Positions 61,814-64,000 of a stretch of 64,000 nt of DNA are shown one piece after another. Under the pieces are notes generated by a model. The model made no database searches, was not told the origin of the DNA, and saw nothing but the letters and a program-made list of their open reading frames with translations. The translations under genes and the position numbers were made by a program. Every line of letters starts with the position of its first letter. Position 1 is the stretch's first letter. The stretch spans positions 132,811-196,810 of the forward strand of contig NZ_QLTT01000012.1 of assembly GCF_003269295.1 (NCBI RefSeq). The letters are read 5' to 3'. This DNA is from Lentzea atacamensis. GTDB lineage: Bacteria; Actinomycetota; Actinomycetes; Mycobacteriales; Pseudonocardiaceae.

Positions 61814-62922
61814 AGCAGCTCCTTCTCGTGCCAACCGCTCGCTTTCGTCCAGATCGGACGGACCTCGAGCCCACGTTCTGTGCGGACGAACGCGCCGATC
61901 TCGTTGAGGTGTCTCGCACCGTTGTCCGCTCGCCGCATGTGCAGTACGAGCTGGACGGCCGCCGCCACCTGGCTGTGCACGGCTTGCGGATCGAGCCCGC
62001 CCAACGCGCCCAGCGCTTCCAGGCGTGCGGGGACTTCGGCCGGCGAGTTGGCGTGCAGGGTTCCGGCGCCTCCTTCGTGGCCGGTGTTCAACGACGTGAG
62101 CAGCTCACGAGCCTCCGCACCCCGCACTTCACCCACGACGATCCGATCAGGCCGCATGCGCAACGCCTCCCGCACCAGCGACCGCACGGTGATCTCACCG
62201 GCACCTTCGACGTTCGGCGGGCGCGCCACCAGCCGCACGAACTGCGGGTGGTCGGGATGCAGTTCGCCCGCGTCCTCCACGCACACGATGCGTTCGCCCG
62301 GCGGAACACAACCGAGCAACGCCGACAGCAAGGAGGTCTTGCCAGACCCCGTGCCACCGACCACCAGGAACGCCCTGCGGCTGCGGACGATCGCGCGGAG
62401 CACCTCGGCGATCTCGACGTCGAACGTACCGAGCTCCCGCAGCGCGTCGAGGTCGTGCGTCGCCGGCCGGAGCACGCGGAGGGACAGGCACGTCCGGTCC
62501 GCGATGGGCGGGAGCACCGCGTGCAGCCGCACCCCGCTGCCCGGCAACCAGCCGTCGACGCACGGCGAGGCGTCGTCGAGGCGCCGGCCCGTGGCCACCG
62601 CCAGGCGTTGGGCGAGGCGGCGGACGGCGGCCTCGTCCGGAAACGTGACCGTGGTGCGGCGCAGGCCCGCGGTGCCGTCGACCCACACCTGGTCCGGCGC
62701 GGTGACCAGGACGTCGGTGGTGCCGGGGTCGGCGAGCAGCGGGTCGAGCGGACCGGTGCCGCTGAACTCCTGGCGGAGGACTTGGAGGGCTTCCAAGACG
62801 TCGGCGTCGGCCAGCACCCCGCCCGCTTCGGAGCGGACCGCGTGGGCGACAACCGCGGCGGTCATCTCCATGTCCGCGCCTGCCAGGCGATGGCGGACCC
62901 GGTCGATCAGGGTGGTGGTCAT
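61807..62922 (-). CDS. TadA/CpaF-family pilus assembly ATPase
   Basis: The 371-residue secretion ATPase powers pilus assembly. Walker A is GGTGSGKTSLLSALLG near residue 199; the Asp/His boxes are VCVEDAGELHPDHPQFVRL and MRPDRIVVGEVRGAEARELL with GGAGTLHANSP. ATG 62922 overlaps the stop of a 33-codon ORF as ATGA, so translation is probably coupled to it. In mycobacteria an Ssd/CpaE-like ATPase gene lies upstream; here a chain of tiny ORFs does. Confidence 0.92.
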   Translation of the reverse strand: MTTTLIDRVRHRLAGADMEMTAAVVAHAVRSEAGGVLADADVLEALQVLRQEFSGTGPLDPLLADPGTTDVLVTAPDQVWVDGTAGLRRTTVTFPDEAAVRRLAQRLAVATGRRLDDASPCVDGWLPGSGVRLHAVLPPIADRTCLSLRVLRPATHDLDALRELGTFDVEIAEVLRAIVRSRRAFLVVGGTGSGKTSLLSALLGCVPPGERIVCVEDAGELHPDHPQFVRLVARPPNVEGAGEITVRSLVREALRMRPDRIVVGEVRGAEARELLTSLNTGHEGGAGTLHANSPAEVPARLEALGALGGLDPQAVHSQVAAAVQLVLHMRRADNGARHLNEIGAFVRTERGLEVRPIWTKASGWHEKELLC

Positions 62923-63020
62923 GTGGCGGCCTCCGGGCGCTGGGCGTGGCGGCCGTGGGTGATCTGGCGGCCGGTCAGGCGGAGCCAGGTTTCGTGGCAC
63001 CAGATGAGGAAGCGGTTCAT
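62919..63020 (-). CDS. Small coupled ORF a (33 aa) upstream of tadA
   Basis: MNRFLIWCHETWLRLTGRQI then THGRHAQRPEAAT, basic and tryptophan-containing, possibly an amphipathic membrane-binding helix. AAGGAG lies 8 bases before the ATG. The stop overlaps the tadA ATG (ATGA) and the start overlaps the stop of ORF b (ATGA). No family is recognised. Confidence 0.6.
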   Translation of the reverse strand: MNRFLIWCHETWLRLTGRQITHGRHAQRPEAAT

Positions 63021-63115
63021 TCCGGTGGCTCCTTGAACACGAAGGGAGGAGGGAAAGGGCGGCCGTAGACGAAGAGGTTGCGCAACATCCGCAACCAGAT
63101 GCGGATGCGGATCAC
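63017..63115 (-). CDS. Small coupled ORF b (32 aa)
   Basis: VIRIRIWLRMLRNLFVYGRP then FPPPFVFKEPPE, a strongly basic, hydrophobic N-terminal helix with a proline-rich end. Start GTG 63115 follows GGAGGGG and overlaps the stop of ORF c (GTGA); its own stop overlaps ORF a. Its last codons (AAGGAG, read KE) form the ribosome-binding site of ORF a. Confidence 0.55.
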   Translation of the reverse strand: MIRIRIWLRMLRNLFVYGRPFPPPFVFKEPPE

Positions 63116-63324
63116 GGGTGCGGCCCCTCCTGCACGAGGCGGGTTTCGGCGTGGCGCGCGAGAGAGCGGCGGGGGTGGAAGCTGCTCGAGGCCGCGGTTC
63201 CTTCCGCGACGGGAGCACTTTCAGCCTGGGGAGGCCGGGAGCGGCGTAGACAGTTCACGGGTGGGGCTCCTCTCGCGCGACACGCTTCGGCCTGATGAGG
63301 CCGGGAGCGGCGTAGGCGGATCAC
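63112..63324 (-). CDS. Small coupled ORF c (70 aa), fused repeat unit
   Basis: Starts VIRLRRSRPHQAEACRARGA and continues in frame into a second unit VNCLRRSRPPQAESAP, ending LVQEGPHP. It corresponds to one full 143-bp repeat plus a truncated 66-bp one. The internal GTG 63258, behind AGAGGAGC, would give the 48-residue form. Start and stop overlap the neighbouring ORFs as GTGA. Confidence 0.45.
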   Translation of the reverse strand: MIRLRRSRPHQAEACRARGAPPVNCLRRSRPPQAESAPVAEGTAASSSFHPRRSLARHAETRLVQEGPHP

Positions 63325-63467
63325 AGCTGCGGCTCCTCTTGCGCGAGGCAGGTTTCGGCGTGGTGAGGGTGAAAGCGGCGCAAGCGGACGCTGCTCGCTG
63401 CTGCGGTTCCTTCCGTGACAGGAGCGTTTGCGGCTTGGCAAGGCCGGGAGCGGCGCAGGCAGCTCAC
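63321..63467 (-). CDS. Small coupled ORF d (48 aa), full repeat unit
   Basis: Starts VSCLRRSRPCQAANAPVTEG and ends LAQEEPQL. Arg/Ala/Pro-rich. The 147-nt ORF with 4-nt overlaps at both ends equals the 143-bp repeat period. GAGAGGAGC lies before the GTG 63467, inside the end of ORF e. No family is recognised. Confidence 0.45.
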   Translation of the reverse strand: MSCLRRSRPCQAANAPVTEGTAAASSVRLRRFHPHHAETCLAQEEPQL

Positions 63468-63541
63468 GGGTGCGGCTCCTCTCGCGCACGGCGGGCTTCG
63501 GAGTGGCGCGGGCGAAAGCGGCGCGGGGGGGAGCCGCTCAT
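63464..63541 (-). CDS. Small coupled ORF e (25 aa), restart within a repeat unit
   Basis: MSGSPPRRFRPRHSEARRAR then EEPHP. The upstream junction of this repeat unit has lost GTGA. ORF f reads through in another frame and this ORF restarts at ATG 63541, overlapping the ORF f stop as ATGA, with GGAAGGA upstream. The same frame is open further upstream. Confidence 0.4.
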   Translation of the reverse strand: MSGSPPRRFRPRHSEARRAREEPHP

Positions 63542-63750
63542 GGCCACGGTTCCTTCCGCGCGGGGAACGCTTTCGGTCTGGGGAGGCCGGGAGCGGCGGA
63601 GGCGGATCTGGTGCGGCAGATCGAACACGAGACAGGCTTCAGCGTGGTGAGGGCGAAACCAGCGGGGCGGAAGCCGCTCGTGGCCGCAGTTCCTCCCGCG
63701 CGAGGAGCGCTCTCGGCCTGGCGACGTCGGGAGCGGCGCAGGCAGTTCAC
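63538..63750 (-). CDS. Small coupled ORF f (70 aa)
   Basis: Starts VNCLRRSRRRQAESAPRAGG and ends PARKEPWP. The first 30 residues match the other repeat peptides; the rest is in a shifted frame relative to them. Start GTG 63750 follows AAGGAGC and overlaps the ORF g stop; the stop overlaps ORF e. Confidence 0.42.
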   Translation of the reverse strand: MNCLRRSRRRQAESAPRAGGTAATSGFRPAGFALTTLKPVSCSICRTRSASAAPGLPRPKAFPARKEPWP

Positions 63751-63962
63751 GGGCACAGCTCCTTCCGCGCGAACGGGATCTCGGAGCGACGACCATGAGA
63801 TGCGGTGTCCTCGCCCGGAGGAGATCCGGCTTGGCTGCACCTGCCACAGGTGGCCAGATCGGGCGCCTCCCCCGCCTCCTCGTCGCATGCCCGGCCTCCG
63901 GAGCGAGCACGGCGAACCTGACGGAGGATCACGGTGAGCCGCAGGCAGTCTGAACAGCTCAT
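63747..63962 (-). CDS. Small coupled ORF g (71 aa), Cys-containing
   Basis: Starts MSCSDCLRLTVILRQVRRAR, has CGRC in the middle (ATCGRCSQAG) and ends PFARKELCP. The body lies outside the repeat. AAGGAGC stands 8 bases before ATG 63962. CxxC-type pairs could bind metal. The start overlaps a further upstream ORF as ATGA. Confidence 0.5.
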   Translation of the reverse strand: MSCSDCLRLTVILRQVRRARSGGRACDEEAGEAPDLATCGRCSQAGSPPGEDTASHGRRSEIPFARKELCP

Positions 63963-64000
63963 GGGCGCAGCTCCTTCAGCACCAGGCGGGCCGCGGTGGC
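63959..64000 (-). CDS. Upstream ORF h, partial at the window edge
   Basis: The last 13 codons (ATAARLVLKELRP) of an ORF entering from the right end at TGA 63959, overlapping the ORF g ATG. Its KEL codons carry the AAGGAGC used by ORF g. The rest is outside the window, so identity is unknown. Confidence 0.4.
   Translation of the reverse strand, partial: ATAARLVLKELRP

Larger units (their letters stand above)
63112..63760. repeat. Tandem ~143-bp imperfect repeats upstream of tadA
   Basis: Units begin near 63112, 63255, 63321, 63464, about 63606, and 63747, each with TCACGGGTGCGGCTCCTCTC or a variant. Each carries the common blocks GGTTCCTTCCG and GAGGCCGGGAGCGGCG. Spacing is 143, 66 (truncated unit), 143, about 142 and about 141 bases. 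Unit starts mark the GTGA junctions of the small leftward ORFs. Not CRISPR: units lack short conserved repeats with unique spacers. Confidence 0.75.

Noticed and set aside
63112..63760. CRISPR array
   Set aside because: The repeat unit is about 143 bp and imperfect throughout, with no 24-48 bp repeats, unique spacers or cas genes.

Overview
The window is high-GC DNA with short intergenic gaps, many GTG/TTG starts and 4-base stop/start overlaps. It carries Lsr2, an MFS-dTMP-kinase fusion, a topoisomerase I with a lysine-rich tail and an actinobacterial Tad locus. Together these point to an actinomycete, most likely of the Pseudonocardiaceae (Lentzea/Saccharothrix-like; the genus is inference). 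The core gene order lsr2-lysS-coaX-panD-panC-(DUF2520)-(DUF6779)-(DUF3180)-folK-folB-folP-folE-ftsH-hpt-tilS-(metalloprotease)-dacB-ppa ... holB-topA-(Rv3647c-like)-helicase-Tad genes follows, from memory, the Rv3597c-Rv3659c order of Mycobacterium tuberculosis.

Layout. 0-1 kb: iron-box-controlled siderophore-binding lipoprotein. 1-7.3 kb: lsr2, lysS and a leftward pantothenate/CoA operon, with a methyltransferase and a frameshifted pyrophosphatase-like gene between. 7.4-11 kb: PrsW-type membrane protease, MidA-type methyltransferase, DUF1203 protein and a stand-alone NuoD-like protein. 11-17.6 kb: leftward folate operon ending with ftsH at its upstream end. 17.9-24.9 kb: VWA lipoprotein-like gene, hpt, tilS, Zn metalloprotease, dacB, ppa. 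24.9-43 kb: accessory block with a drug exporter and its MarR repressor, thioesterase, LLM oxidoreductase, ArsR/SRPBCC pair, GH114, DctA, two tandem frameshifted DUF885 genes, HNH nuclease, tRNA-Thr, a secreted protein, and a GH88/SDR/IclR uronate locus. 43-55 kb: holB, an MFS transporter fused to a degenerate thymidylate-kinase domain, topA, three paralogous small lipoproteins, H+-pyrophosphatase. 55-64 kb: MrfA-type helicase, an aminoglycoside-nucleotidyltransferase-like gene behind a possible leaderless upstream ORF, a PrimPol-like protein, and the Tad/Flp pilus operon read leftward.

The most unusual stretch is 62.9-64.0 kb. Eight tiny leftward ORFs run one into the next through ATGA/GTGA overlaps and end exactly on the TadA start. 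Most lie on a tandem repeat of about 143 bp. A 147-nt ORF minus its 4-nt overlap equals 143, so each duplication copies the ORF together with its coupling junction and ribosome-binding site.

Caution on the data: four genes (pyrophosphatase-like, both DUF885 copies, the SDR) each carry one single-base frameshift in otherwise well conserved sequence. They may be pseudogenes or consensus errors, and reads would decide. Assignments come from reading motifs by eye; no database search was run.
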